The notes beneath the pieces were generated by a model that was not told the origin of the DNA, did not search any database, and was given only the letters and a program-made list of their open reading frames with translations. From Cadophora sp. MPI-SDFR-AT-0126 (lineage: Eukaryota; Ascomycota; Leotiomycetes; Helotiales; Ploettnerulaceae): a stretch of DNA of 64,000 nt. The position numbers and the translations under genes were made by a program. Location: the NCBI GenBank assembly GCA_020747065.1, contig JAGMVK010000021.1:434001-498000 (forward strand). The letters are read 5' to 3'. Every line of letters begins with the position of its first letter. The first letter of the stretch is position 1. This document shows positions 48,006-60,238 of the stretch, one piece after another.

Positions 48006-50842
48006 ATGGCCGACTCTGCAGCGAAGCGGCGCAAAACATCGCCCACGACATCGATCCCCATCGACGCGCCAACTACTCCAAGTCGAATACCAGGTCCTCG
48101 AAAAGGTGGCCCACAGTCCGCTTCTCGCAGGCCATCGTTCGCGTCTCCAACAAAAGCGAGTCTATCTCGTCACAACCCACAATTGCTGAATAGGCCTACA
48201 TCATCTGGAGGCCCTGGAAACCCAACAAAGGACTTACAGGATGTTTTTGCGAAGGCTTTGGGTGAACAACAGCCCGCAACTGGAGGGAATTCTATAGTAT
48301 CTGGAGACGATAGAGACGGGACAAAGTCAATGTCGACTACACAGGAGAACGACCCTTCAGCGTACGCCTCGCTTGCCAAGACCCCTCCAAGAGCGCGAAG
48401 CAAAGGGCCCGTAGGAGGTGGAATGTCTTCTAAGCCCAGAAGACTGTCACTGTCACCCAATAAAAGACCCGGGAGACCTCCTGTTGAGCCCCCTGTGGCA
48501 GATACGCTGCCAGACGATTTCAACCCTTTCCAAAAGAAAGGCTTGAGGAGGTCACCAATAAGTTCGGTAGCTGCGGAGTTTGTATCGATTAATCGGGAAC
48601 CAGTTCTTGAAGATGGCATCAATCCTTTCAAGAAGACCGGGCTGAGAAGGTCTCCAATATCCTTGCAGGCGGAAACGATGCTGTCACAGCCTCTTGAAAC
48701 GGCTTTTAGGGTATCTCCAAGTGCGCCAGATCCTCCAACAGCTCGGCCACAGAATATTCCCGAGCCATTCTCACCAACGAGGAAGCTGAGAAGGTCGCCG
48801 GTGATCCCGGGGCCTGCGCGAGGTGCGCTGGATACAGTACCGGAGCCCTTTTCACCAACGAAACGACTCAGAAGGTCACCAGTAATCGGAGAGCCTGTCA
48901 GAACTGGTCTTCGAAGGTCACCCGTTCCACCAAAAGCTCCTATGGACACTGTAAAGTCGCCAAAGAGCACAAGGTCAGCAGAGCCAGAACCTGAAGGACC
49001 ACAGAATCTACAGGCACAATCTGCTCATGTTCCAAGGAATTTATTTGCAGAGATACCGAACGAACAAGATGCATCGCAGCCCCGCCATAACCTCCCAGAA
49101 GCTAGGCAGCAAGCTGCTACCGCACCCGATGAGCCTGTCTCGCAAGCCGAAATGTTATTTGCTGAGATCTCAAAAGAGCCCACAGAGCAAACACAGCCGC
49201 TTATTCAAGAAACGATCACTTCTACGACTCCAACGGAACCACTCCCTCGACGTAGCAGCGGCCGAAAAAGTATGGCAAAGCCCTCAACGACTGTTCAACA
49301 GGATGACTCGGTTCATGCACCAGAGTCAAATCGCAGACCAGAGCCTTCGAGGATGGATGAAGCTGTTCATGAACTGTTCACTGGAAATCGAGGTCCAGAA
49401 CAGCCAGATTTGCCGCCTACGCCGACCCAGCTTGGGATCCCAGATCCTGTCGTTACAACTCCACCAAGTGGCATTCACGATACACCAAGTAAGAGGGCGA
49501 GAAGAAACAAGGCTCTGGGAGCTAAGCTAAAGTCATCCCCTTTGAAGCCTCGAGATCCACCTCCTCAAGAACCTCCTCAACCAGTGCCACAACCAGAGCT
49601 TAAGCCTGACAAGCCAAAGCGTCGAAAGTCTGCACGATTTTTAATCCCAGAAGACCCTCATGCATCGAAGAAGAAAGAGCGGGATGATCTTCTAAAGCAA
49701 CTTCAACAGCTACGAGCAGATGTTGCTCTCGCGAATCAGGAAAATGAACGTCTTCGTTTACGTTCGGAGTCCAGAAAGAAGGGACTTTCGGCTGCTCCTA
49801 ATCCAGACGAGCTACGATCTATGCTGTTACGATCTACTGCGTCAGGCTCATCTACTGAACCTGCGTCGAAACCACGCAGTGCATTCCAATCCATGCACTT
49901 ATTTCTCCCCTTTGCAGGACGCCGCAGGCGACCGGAAGCTCCCGTCTCGGAGAAGGCATTGCCTTCTCACCTGCCCATCGCTCTCAATGACCCGCTCCCA
50001 TATCTGCAAGCATTCAGCCCTTTGACCTACTCATCAACGGTTACTTTGCTTCCATCGGAGGCAGTATCTCGCGACTCATCGTTACTAGAGGAGCAGCCGA
50101 TTCCCCAGCGGCATGTCATAACTGCATCTCATCCTTCCGGACTTTTCACGACTCGGATTTCTATGACAGTCGATACTTCTGCATGTACAATTGCTGCGCT
50201 GGATATCCTTCGACTCGATATGAATGCGGAGAAGGAGCTTGGAACTTTCATAAGATCCCGTTGCCGGTCAGATCACCCTCTAGGAAAAGACATTACAGTT
50301 GTCTGTTGGGCAATGTCACGCTGGATCGAAGTGTCCATCAAAAGAGCAAGATTCTGGTGTATTGTAGAGAATGATTTCGGGACGCCGCAAGCCAGAGCCA
50401 AGTCTATGCAAAAGAAGAGGAAACGTAAACTTCAGGCCTCGGGCCAGGATGACGAGTCGTCTGCGGCCCTTGATAAGGAGTCGGATGAAGCTGAGGAGAA
50501 GCAAACCTGGACTCGGAGACAATTGTTGCCGCAGATAGGACGTACAGGTCTCGAGTTGGCGAACGAATATGTAGAGTTAAGATTCGAGTGGAAGATATCA
50601 TTCGACTGGACTGGAGAGGTGGAGAGTGCCATTTCGGCAAGTGCCAGGCTGCCCCGGACTTGTAAGTCCTCTTTCACTGTCGCCCTTTACTCGACATCCA
50701 GCACTAACAAGATACAGGGCAACAAGTCGATGATAGGAATAGTCTGGCGAAGGTACCGGAGACCTTCGACAAGTTGGTCAAAGAACGCGGTCCATTGAGC
50801 GCCGTACGAGCCACTATTGGACTGTTCATGCCGGTGTCATGA
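48006..50842 (+). CDS. large Ser/Pro-rich nuclear-type protein with LRRSP repeats
   Basis: Not firmly recognised. Two exons, 48006-50661 and 50718-50842, give 926 aa. MADSAAKRRKTSP at the start looks like a nuclear signal. Between residues 170 and 315 five copies of LRRSP[IV] follow NPFxKxG or EPFSPT leads; the serines fit S-P (CDK-type) phosphosites. Around residue 550 a KKKERDDLLKQLQQLRADVA coiled coil starts, and the C-terminal third is folded, with TASHPSGLFTTRISMTVDTS, WAMSRWIEVSIKRARFWCIV and, after splicing, FDKLVKERGPLSAVRATIGL. This layout suggests a chromatin or kinetochore factor, perhaps with CENP-O-like C-terminal folds, but that is speculation. An antisense ORF at 48170-48970 is a shadow. 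Confidence 0.8.
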
Positions 50843-51802
50843 TGAAGGGATGATATAGGAAGCGGCTGTTGCTTGCGATGATGATGATTTTAATGAGATG
50901 GAAATAAATATTGTTGGCAGTGCCTAGCTTTGAATGGCACTTGGGTCTTTCTGATCTACTCTTTGCTTGTCGCTACCATTTGCGATGTGTAACCCTCGGA
51001 TCCAGCGTGATTCACCCAGCAAGTCCTCAGTCATTATTCTATTTGGGTGACGGGAGAACCAAGCTGCTTTTCCTACCTTTCCAACCCTGTTCCTCCGCTC
51101 CTCATATGGTTGAATTCAGTAGTCTTGCTTGTCATCTGTGCATCTTTCTGGTTGGAAAGCGGCAGCCCTTATAAACAACATTCGGCTTCTCAACATCATC
51201 GAATACTTGATAGTGCGCAACGGCACACTCCATATCGTCTGTCTTGCTTCCCACACTACAGGAGGATCATGCTTGAGAGGGTGACGAGGATTGGTGAGTG
51301 TTGTTGGGGAGAGCATGAGTTGCTAGTAAGACACAGTACATTCAGGTGGGTCTCTGTTTTGAACTAAACTTGGAGATTTGAGTTTGAGTTCCTTACTACT
51401 GCTGCTCCCTGATCCTCTTTTAGTATCGGGAGTAACGAACGCATTGTAATTCAATCACTATCGAGTGTCTTGAACATATTTCAGCCTTGATGATGACTAT
51501 CAGCGCTTTGTCGCATAGTCGGAGAAGTAAACCTTCAAGGGTGGGAAGATTCAAATAAGCGAGATGAAAATAATCAAAACACCAGCAGGCTCAGCATATC
51601 ACACACCTGTGACCGGAAGTTTCAGCTATTCGAAACTTAGTGAAGACTCCCGACTCATTATTAATTATGATATGATGTGTATAAGAGTAATTGTTTTCGC
51701 CCGCTCCCAGTCTCCTGTCAACATTTCACTCACTTGACACCAGTTTTGCCAGATGGCCACAAACGCTCTTGCACGATGAAATTGACTTCCAAAGGTACTG
51801 TT
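50843..51802. other. intergenic region between convergent genes
   Basis: Shared 3' flank of the LRRSP-repeat gene and the alpha/beta hydrolase. No supported ORF. Confidence 0.45.
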
Positions 51803-52767
51803 CTACTTCCCTGACCCAACCCTCGCCAAAATCCAATCTGCAACATCCTTAGCAAAAATCGGCCTATGCTCCGGCGTATCAATATGTAACTGATGACTCC
51901 ATCCCTCGTACGCCTTAAACTCCGCATCCTTGACCTGTCTCCTCCCTTCCCTCTCAAACCACTCCCTACTAGCCTCACAACTCGTCAACTCATCGCCCGT
52001 CCCGTGCGCCAACCACAACGCCCTAATCCCCTCATTCAACACCAACTTCCCCGACTGCAAATCCGCCCCTCTTCCCAGCATATTATCGAACATCTCCAAA
52101 GTCCCAATCCCATTCCCCATCGGATCGTTCAGGATATCCTGCTGCACCGCCGGATCGTGAACCACGCATTCTATAGGTGGTCTATTTGGAATCTGGAATT
52201 TAGGCAGCCAGGCTCCGAGTGCCTTCCCCAAGAGACGAACGAGCGTGTAGGGTTCCCGTGCGGGGACAAGTGCGATATATGGACTCTCGAGCAAGATCCC
52301 AGAGATTCTGGAGATCAGATTTTGGTACTTTGGCGTTGATGCCATGGTTAGGATCTCAGCACCGCCCATGGAGTGACCCATGATGAAGACTGGGGTTGAG
52401 GGTGAAGATGCGAGGTAGGATTCGAAGAGCGAGGCGAGATCAGAGAGCACTGTTTCCGTGGTACCGGCATCTCCTCGCTCTGAGTTCTTGCGGACGGTTC
52501 GTCCCCAGCCGCGTTGGTCGATGCCAGTGCATAGGATGCCGCGGGAAGCTATGGTGGGGAAGAAGTCGTAGTAGCGGTTGATGTGCTCGCTGAAGCCGTG
52601 CACATGGATGAGAATTGCGCGGGGTGGTCCTGATGGCTATGTATAGTTCTCAATAAGCGACTCCGGTTTATAGGGAGAGTGAGACATCTTACTGTCCATG
52701 TCTTGCGATATGCTAATACGCCGTCTGGGAGCGCAAATGTATCTTCTGTAACTTTTACTTCTGACAT
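51803..52767 (-). CDS. monoglyceride-lipase-like alpha/beta hydrolase
   Basis: Likely hydrolyses monoacylglycerols or related esters (Yju3/MGL family). Two exons, 52693-52767 and 51803-52636, phase 0, give 302 aa. The HG oxyanion region reads LIHVHGFSEH, the nucleophile elbow is IMGHSMGGAEIL, the acid is in HGTGDELTS and the base in YEGWSHQLHID, so the triad is complete. Also DQRGWGRT and YIALVP match the family. No signal peptide. The closest alternative is a serine aminopeptidase S33 annotation, which covers the same family. Confidence 0.92.
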
Positions 52768-53818
52768 CTTGATATTTTCGAATGTGAATTTTTCGATACT
52801 GTTTGCGTAATCTGAGACCTTAACTTAAATATCGAGCACGAATGAAGAGGACACTAATGTTCGAGCTGGGAAGCTAAATTCGTTGCCGAGGCATGGAAAT
52901 CGCTTCATCTCACTTCAGCTGTAGCAAGAGGCGCTACCGGTAGCTCACATGCAGACTAAATGCCCACCAAACCACCGAGGTTTGTGGAGTCCTTAGCAAA
53001 GCTAATGACCCTGTGACGATTATTTGGTGCTTGAAACAAATGTCATCGGAATACATTCGGGTTCTCGCTTAAAAGGCTCAATCACGTTTTCAGGCGTGAA
53101 GCGACTTTTACACTTCAAAACAACAGTGCAAGTAGATTCTACTTCAAAAATTACAACTGAAAGGGCTTATTCTTCTTCATTTTGTTATCCAAAAGCATCA
53201 AGATCGTGGTGAACGATTTCCTGGATGTTGCTGCTATTGGTATACCCCTAACTTGATCAAAGGTACACTCTGCCGTAAATAGGTGAGGGGCTCACGCACT
53301 CAGTAAAGATTGTTCTGGGCCCTTGAACACACTATCATATATGCACTGGTAAATGTAAAAGCATGAAGACTTAGGGTAGGGGTGGAAATGCCAAACAAAT
53401 AAGCGAGCGAGATCTCACGAATTCCGAAAACCTTCTTCAAAAAGGAAGCATGCAGAGTGAAACTTTTCACGTCCACTTAGACTACTCATATGTTCTTCTG
53501 TAAATCAATTCGATGAAAAAGCACTTGCTTTATGAACCACTGATTGTCACTTCGCTTTGGATCCCACATTTGATAAGTTTCGTGTGATGAAGGTAAATCT
53601 GATCTCGATACGTGCGATGGAAAATATGTTCAAATAGAAAGAAAAGTCTCGGGTATAAACACATCGCACTCGCTGTCACTCTCTCCATCCCAACTCCCTC
53701 TATAAACCCATGACAGGTGTTCTCAATCGCCAGACTGAAAACTCTCTCTGCTTACAACGGATGCCGCGCTTCGAGCTTCGACATCGGTGAGGTGAATTTA
53801 CCTTTCTTTTGGGACTGT
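52768..53818. other. intergenic region
   Basis: Upstream region of the hydrolase on one side and 3' flank of the PAN-type gene on the other. AT-rich around 53260-53640, no supported gene. Confidence 0.45.
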
Positions 53819-54896
53819 CTAGTCATTCAAGAGTAGCGCTGCCAACCCGTTACTTGTTCCGGAGCTTGGGCTTTGCGTGTTGTTCTTGAGCCCTATTTAG
53901 TTGTCAGCGATGTTCCAAAATCGTCAACAAGAGCAAAACGAGTCTTTCTCTCCGTCTATCACCTATCCGTCATCCCATTCCATCCCACGCCCTACATCTT
54001 ACACCGAACATCGCGACATGGAGATGTTACTCACAGCAATTCCCATAATTGACCGGCACATTATAACTCAAATCATTCTTGAATGCAGCACCTTTACAGT
54101 CCTTGCTCCCCGAATTCCGGTTATAACTCGCACACGCCCTCGCGCAATCCGTTAACGAGTACACCGTCACAGCCAGAATGTCGTTCTTCGCGCCGGGATA
54201 ATCGCGTCCACAGATGACAGTGAAGACGGAGGTCTCGACGAGTGTCATGCGTAGTTCTGTGTTGTCGATGTTGGGGCAGTCCAGGGCGACGGTGCCGGCT
54301 GTGGGAACGCTGATGATTGATGCGCTGGTGCTGCTGCTGGAGCCGCTGGCTGAGGCAGAGGCAGAGGCGATGGTACCGGTTGCGGGTGAGGCGGTTGTGG
54401 TGATTGTTATGGTGCTTATGGCTGCTTTGTTGTTGTTTTCGCTGGAAGAGTATCAGCATCAATGTACGTCAACACTATCTGAACCAAAATGTTCATCACA
54501 TTCGTATTATGTGTCCCACTCTCAAATACACACAACGCCATTCATTGAATAACATGTCACATCATATCATAGCACAACATGAGATGGCATAATACAAACT
54601 CACCTCTTCGCATTATTCACCGCCATCGTCCCCCCAACTCCACCCCCAATCGCCGCCGCGAGAATAACCAGCACAAGCGCCAAACTCAAAACGAACGTTA
54701 CAGGCCTCACACCACACATCGTCCTCTCCTTCCTCGCATCTCCCTCCGGCGATCCATAGTAGTACTGAGGAGGCACAGCCTCCTGCGGCCGGTCTGAGTA
54801 GAATTTGTCCGCCATGGTGACGGTGTTGTGGCCGGGAGAGGAGACTTCTAAGTCGGAGTGTGGCGGTGGGTGGTAGACTTCGGGCGAAGAAGACAT
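53819..54896 (-). CDS. single-pass membrane protein with PAN/apple-like domain
   Basis: Three exons, 54604-54896, 54035-54441 and 53819-53892, give 257 aa. A cytosolic Pro/Tyr-rich head (MSSSPEVYHPPPHSD) leads to a membrane helix, VTFVLSLALVLVILAAAIGG, then a Ser/Thr-rich stalk. The outer domain has FTVICGRDYPGAKNDI, SLTDCARACASYN and then NYGNCWLKNN, whose ending is completed only after the last intron; this Cys pattern is typical of fungal PAN/apple-like domains. The domain may bind proteins or sugars at the cell surface. Start chosen at MSSS, not an upstream in-frame Met, because that extension is Ser/Leu and unlike the rest. Confidence 0.82.
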
Positions 54897-55998
54897 TACT
54901 CGAGAGTATGTACGCCTCTGCCTCAGAGATATAGAGGAGGGGGGGAAAGAAGGAAAGGAAAGTAAAACAAGCGCGAGAGAGGATGGGAGATGAGCGGGTA
55001 TATCAACACTCACTCACAATCAGCTCAGGAAGGAATGAGGGAAGGCGGGATGGAAAGTACTGCCCGCAGGCTACAAGGTAGATCTGAGGGAGCACCATCT
55101 GCCTTGCTGACTCTTGTATCCTGACTCCTGTGGTTCAACATGAATGAAGATCGCGCTTAAGGAGGCACAGCTCGCATCTGTGACATGGGACGAAGCTCCT
55201 TGGCGTGTATAGTTACAGGCTTACGCCCTGAGATTGGGGGCTCAGTCGCCAATTTTGGTGGCTCTTCCCGCTGCCGAGATGGCCAATGCCCGCTAAATGA
55301 GCTTCTTGCTGTGGGGGTGCGGCGTAGCGTTTGAAAGGATTCCACCGTACAAGCATAACGCACCAACCAGTTTCCCTGTCATGGGGAGTAAGAAATAAAT
55401 TTTGGTCTAGACTTTGGCAAAAACAGGCCAGTAAATGATTGATGTTCTGTTTGGGCAATTACTTAATTAATCAATTGAAAGTGACTAGAGACAAGAAATT
55501 CAAAGAGAAATCCTGGCCTTGATTAACTCGGTCGGGAGATGACAAGTAATGGGGGGGATTTGACATCTCCTACCGCGTGCCAGTACCGTTTCATTCAACT
55601 TGTGCATCTTCTCGCCTGAGTGTTGTGCATACAAAACCAGATCCCTGATTGGCTACCTCGTGTAAATATGTCTCCGCATGAAATTGGGACTTGGAAATCG
55701 GATGTGCAGACTCGATATCAAGCTCTGGACTTTGAAATTTGGGCTTGAAATGCCGAGACAGAATCTTCCTGTTTACAGTAAGTCTGACAGGAGATTGTAG
55801 CACAGTGACCGGGCTTGAAATTGCTTTCTATAAGCTGTTGAAGGCTGGACCTGGCTGAGGATTTCGATTGAAGAATGTCTGGACTTTTCATTGGTCTGGA
55901 GTGCGATGTGCGCGTTGTTGACATGCGCCTGAATCTGCGATTTGAGTTTTGTCCAAGAGGTTCATTGTGTTCTGGTCGAGAAAGATTCTAGGAATATT
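54897..55998. other. intergenic region
   Basis: Upstream region of the PAN-type gene and 3' flank of the metallo-hydrolase. The tract near 54920-54970 is purine-rich on the plus strand. No supported gene. Confidence 0.45.
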
Positions 55999-57078
55999 TC
56001 AGTGCCCAACAGCTTTCGCAAAGTCCTTCAAAAATATCCATCGACCTTCCTCAACCCATCCTTTCGACTTGAAGTCGTTCGCGTATTTTGGGAAGAAATC
56101 CACGACATTTAACAGCGTATCATCATGAGCCATAACGACGAATACCTCATCCTGAGCATCCGCTTCGATGACTTTCCCAATCGTAATTTCGGCTTCATCA
56201 GCATCGCTCGCTACGCCTGATCCGTCTTCTGGCCTGGCAATCGCGTAAAATGGCTTGTATTTGTCTCCGTCTCGGTACAAATCATCAAACAGTGAGCATG
56301 GGCAGGGCGTCTTGCTCTTGAGATCCAGAGGATTGGGAGAGATCAAATCAGGGATCGGACGGTATTGAGAGGGTCTGAATTCGCCTCCGTGATGGCAGGC
56401 GTCTCCGCCCATGAAGATGAAAGAGCTTGGATTCGAAGTGACTCTTGCGAGTCCACAAATATGCCCGATGGCATGTCCTGGGCTATCAAGAATATAGAAC
56501 GATCCATCGCCGAAATAATCAAAGGCGTTGAATCGGCCTACCTTGATGCCTTGGTTGAAAGCTATCTCTCGAAGCTCCCTTCCTTCATAATCGCTTTCTC
56601 GAACTGGAGAATCTTTGTTCGTGGGATACCCAGGCGTAAAAGCTTTCTTGAATCCAGGACCAACGATCAAAGCTGTGTTATGGTCGAAAGTCGATACATC
56701 ACCTGTGTGGTCCCAATGCCAATGGCTCCAGATGATGCCCTCGATACTCTTCCCATCAACTCCATTGGCGTCGAGAATCTCCCGGACGCCTTGCTCGACT
56801 GTTGCTGACCAGCCACCTTTCTTGATCCGGTCTACTATTCTCGGTGCGTAGTTCTCGACGTCTTTGCGAACTCCAAGATCGAATAGAAGGGACCTGTTTG
56901 AGGGGTGCTCAATCAAGAAAGAATAAGCTGGGCAGGAAAGGTGGGTTAGACCTTTGATCTGAGGTGTAACGAAGGGTTCAAGAGGGATCCCTCCAATTTG
57001 TGAGGTCGTGTCGATGATTCTGACCTTGACGGTGGTGTTGGAGGGTGGGATCTTGAGATCCGGTGGTGGTTGAGCCAT
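55999..57078 (-). CDS. metallo-beta-lactamase-fold hydrolase (lactonase-like)
   Basis: One exon of 359 aa from MAQPPPDLKIPPS; an in-frame Met upstream at 57153 would add 25 hydrophobic residues. The zinc motif HxHxDH is complete in WSHWHWDHTGDVS; DSPGHAIGHICGL and MGGDACHHGGEF supply later metal ligands. An N-terminal strand pattern (KVRIIDTTSQIGG) and the layout match fungal proteins annotated as metallo-beta-lactamase or AHL-lactonase-like. The true substrate is unknown. If the upstream Met is used, the added segment could be a signal anchor. Transcribed away from Xpt1. Confidence 0.88.
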   Translation of the reverse strand: MAQPPPDLKIPPSNTTVKVRIIDTTSQIGGIPLEPFVTPQIKGLTHLSCPAYSFLIEHPSNRSLLFDLGVRKDVENYAPRIVDRIKKGGWSATVEQGVREILDANGVDGKSIEGIIWSHWHWDHTGDVSTFDHNTALIVGPGFKKAFTPGYPTNKDSPVRESDYEGRELREIAFNQGIKVGRFNAFDYFGDGSFYILDSPGHAIGHICGLARVTSNPSSFIFMGGDACHHGGEFRPSQYRPIPDLISPNPLDLKSKTPCPCSLFDDLYRDGDKYKPFYAIARPEDGSGVASDADEAEITIGKVIEADAQDEVFVVMAHDDTLLNVVDFFPKYANDFKSKGWVEEGRWIFLKDFAKAVGH

Positions 57079-57695
57079 GTTTTGATAAATTCGGGAATAG
57101 ACGACTTGTAGAAGAGGAATGATTGAAAGTATATGAAAGAATGAGGGGTACATATCGGTCCCCTCCTACCACACGTGCTATGCCTTAAGCTTCATGCTCG
57201 AGAGAATTAGCGTCACCTTGTCCCAACTGAAGTTCAAAGACTTCCATTGCGAAGGTAATATGACATTTTCGGCCCAGAAAACGAAACCGAGATGACAACT
57301 GCTGATGTGATCTGACATCACATGTGAAACATAATACGACGCTTGTAGCAATGTGTCAGAATGAGGTGTAAATAAGTCCGACGAGGCTGACAACACAGGA
57401 GAACAGAACATTGTGTGGATGGTGGGGTAGCAATTTATCTATTCACACTAAAGGTTGTTCGGTAAACGTTGTCCTTCCCAGATGAGCTCGCTAAGGGCTT
57501 GGGTTGGAGGGTGGTTCTAGTGAATTTGCTAGGCGACTCCCGTTAGTTTGCCCTCCAATTAGCCCCTCAGGGTCATAAATTTTTGAGATCTTTCTTCTTC
57601 CTGTTCTTTGGATTTATCCCGACAAAAATTCGCACCCTCTAGGGCATTTGCAGTGCAATATATTCTCTCCAGTCCTCGCCAGTATCATATTCAAG
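57079..57695. promoter_or_regulatory. divergent promoter region (lactamase-fold / Xpt1)
   Basis: About 617 bp between starts facing away from each other (fewer if the upstream Met of the hydrolase is used). No clear TATA. Inferred from orientation. Confidence 0.4.
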
Positions 57696-58468
57696 ATGGT
57701 TGTCAAAGAATACGTGAGCTACAACGATGTAAGTCGCATAACCGGTACCCCTCCAAGGCAACGAGCGCAAAGGACTGACAGCCCGGTTCAGGTCCACAAG
57801 CTGTGCCAGGAGGCAGCACCTCGCATCCTGGAAGACTTCAAGCCCCAGCTTATGATCGCCATCGGGGGAGGAGGATATGTGCCTGCGCGAATTTTGCGAT
57901 CGTTCCTCAAGCAGCCAGGCTCGCCCAACATTCCCATCCAAGCCATCGGGCTGTCCCTCTACGAAGCTCTCCCTCCCTCCCACGCATCCGGTGCAAACAC
58001 TCCTGGCGACGTCGAACAACTCGGTACTAAGGTAACTCGGACACAATGGTTGGACCTGACGAGTCTGGGAGAGATGGAGAACTTGGTTGGCAAGCGCATC
58101 TTGATCGTAGATGAGGTTGACGACACCAGGACAACTTTGGAGTATGCCGTAAAGGAACTGGAGAAGGATGTTGAGCTTGCAAGACAGAAGTTGGGAGGAA
58201 AGGGAGAGAAGACTGTGTTTTCGGTCTTCGTTCTACATGTAAGACTCATTCATCTCATCCATGTACCGTCCCCTGCCCAAGGTCGAATACTGAACGCTCG
58301 AAACAGAACAAGAACAAAGACAAGAAGGGTCAACTACCCGAGGACATGCTCAACGACAACAGATACTTGGCTGCTAGGACTGTGCCAGATGTTTGGATTT
58401 GCTACCCATGGGAGGCCACCGACATCGATGCGCATGACGAGATGGCGAGAAAGCAGCCAGCAATCTAG
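57696..58468 (+). CDS. xpt1: xanthine phosphoribosyltransferase
   Basis: Purine salvage enzyme converting xanthine and PRPP to XMP; cytosolic. Three exons, 57696-57728, 57792-58238 and 58307-58468, all phase 0, give 213 aa. It begins MVVKEYVSYNDVHKLCQEAA. The substrate-side loop is MIAIGGGGYVPARILRSFLK and the PRPP-binding motif KRILIVDEVDDTRTTLEYAV. VWICYPWEATDID near the C terminus is typical of Xpt1. The Met at 57648 upstream is in frame only without the first intron; the spliced start is preferred. Firm. Confidence 0.93.
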
Positions 58469-58997
58469 AAATATATGGAGTATTTTCGGACCTAGGCTAC
58501 CGTAAATTGCATTGATTACTCTTGTCTTGAACGCGAGCTACCTTTTATTGCCTTTTACATGTGAAGCTGCAGCAGTGACGACCTACGTAGCTTTATGATA
58601 CAAAGGTACCTAACTATATTCAAAGTCAGTGAGGGGTGAAAAAAGTAGCCTATCGCTCCTCGTTATCTTAGCGTTTCTGATCCCTTCATGCATCGGCCGA
58701 ATGTGCGAAGGTGGGGGAACGAATGCTGGATCGCGGGACACACCAGAAACCCTGACTGTAGGTGATGTACGACATTCGCGCCACAAATCGCGACTACTTT
58801 GGGATGGCCCTTTTCTGAATTCTGATCACCTATCAAACTCCAAAATCTTACTACATGCTTATGTCATATTGAAATTTACTTCGCTGACTGATAACGTATA
58901 TTCTTTTCTTCTCAAACTTCCTTTTCTTTAGACCTCAAACCCGAGAAGCCCTGACTGTAACTTCCACCTTCGACGTCAAGCAAGAAGCCAGAACGTC
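58469..58997. other. intergenic region
   Basis: 3' flank of Xpt1 and leader of the dehydrogenase. No supported gene. Confidence 0.45.
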
Positions 58998-60238
58998 ATG
59001 GGAGAAGCACCACCTCAAGAGCGGGAATATGTGCTCATTCTCCTCCCCTTTCCTCATGATGCCAAAGCCACAAGCCTCATAGAAAGCATTCAGCGGAAAC
59101 ACCACAATGTTGATGTTGAATACCACAACATTGCCTTCACGGGCATGGCTCCCCCAGACTTGACCTCCGTCCCAGAAGGTATGAATGCCTCCCCTATCTT
59201 CTTCCATTGACACTCATAAGCGTTCTCCAGATTCATGGAAGAAGTCTACGATTCTCGTGACTTTCAATTCCCTCCCGCCTTCACTCAAAATCGTCCCCAA
59301 CCTCAAGCTGCTGCATCTCTTCAGCGCTGGCGCCAACCACATCTTCCAAACTCCCATCTGGAAAGACACAGACATAACAATAACCAACTCATCTGGCGTG
59401 CACAGCCCCCAGATAGCAGAATGGGTTATGTTGCAAATCCTCTCGCACTCCCACCAAGAGAAGATCCTGCTCCAATGGCAAAAAGAGCATAAGTGGGGAG
59501 CGCACTCTGAGCTCAACTTCGTGCAAGACGGTGTCGGTCAGCGTTTAGGTGTCCTCGGATATGGAGCTATTGGACGTCAAAGTACGAGACCATTACGTGC
59601 TCACTAATATTCCCCTTTTTTCAAACAGGACTAATTGCTGACTGTGATCCTCAACTCTAGCCGCACGCATCTGTAGCGCATTAGGAATGGACGTCATAGC
59701 CTATACGGCCTCGCCACGGCCAACTCCCGAAAGTAAGAAAGACCGCGGGTATATCGTTCCTGGTACTGGCGATGAAGACGGTCTCATCCCGAGTGCGTGG
59801 TACTCTGGCATGGACAAAGCCTCGCTACATAACTTCCTCAAGCAAGATATCGACGTCCTGCTCATTGCTGTACCTCTCACGCCAGCGACGACACATTTCC
59901 TCGGCGCGGAAGAACTCGCTATCCTAGGCAAGCGCAATGCATTTGTCGTGAATATCGCACGTGGCGCTATCTTGAAGCAAGATGACTTGATCGCTGCGCT
60001 AAAGAAACCAGTTAAGGAAGGAGGATTGAGAGGTGCTGCGCTCGATGTCACGGATCCGGAGCCGTTACCGAAGGACAGTGAATTGTGGGATCTAGAGAAT
60101 GTGGTTGTTACGCCACATATTAGTGGATTGGGGACCATGTATATGGATCGGAGTTTCGATATTTTGGAGAGAAATTTGGGCAATTTGGAGCGGGGAGAGA
60201 AGTTGTTGAATGTGGTTAATAGGGGGAAAGGGTATTGA
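58998..60238 (+). CDS. D-isomer-specific 2-hydroxyacid dehydrogenase
   Basis: NAD(P)-dependent oxidoreductase interconverting 2-keto and D-2-hydroxy acids (glyoxylate/hydroxypyruvate reductase type). Three exons, 58998-59178, 59231-59581 and 59661-60238, give 369 aa. The nucleotide-binding glycine motif is LGVLGYGAIGRQTARICSAL across the second intron. Catalytic blocks are NIARGAIL (Arg), DVTDPEPLP (Glu) and VVTPHISGLG (His), all intact. The substrate domain begins MGEAPPQEREYVLILLPFP. Exact substrate unknown; location probably cytosolic. Confidence 0.92.

Noticed and set aside
48170..48970. 266-codon minus-strand ORF
   Set aside because: Antisense of the Pro/Ser-rich repeat region of the plus-strand gene.
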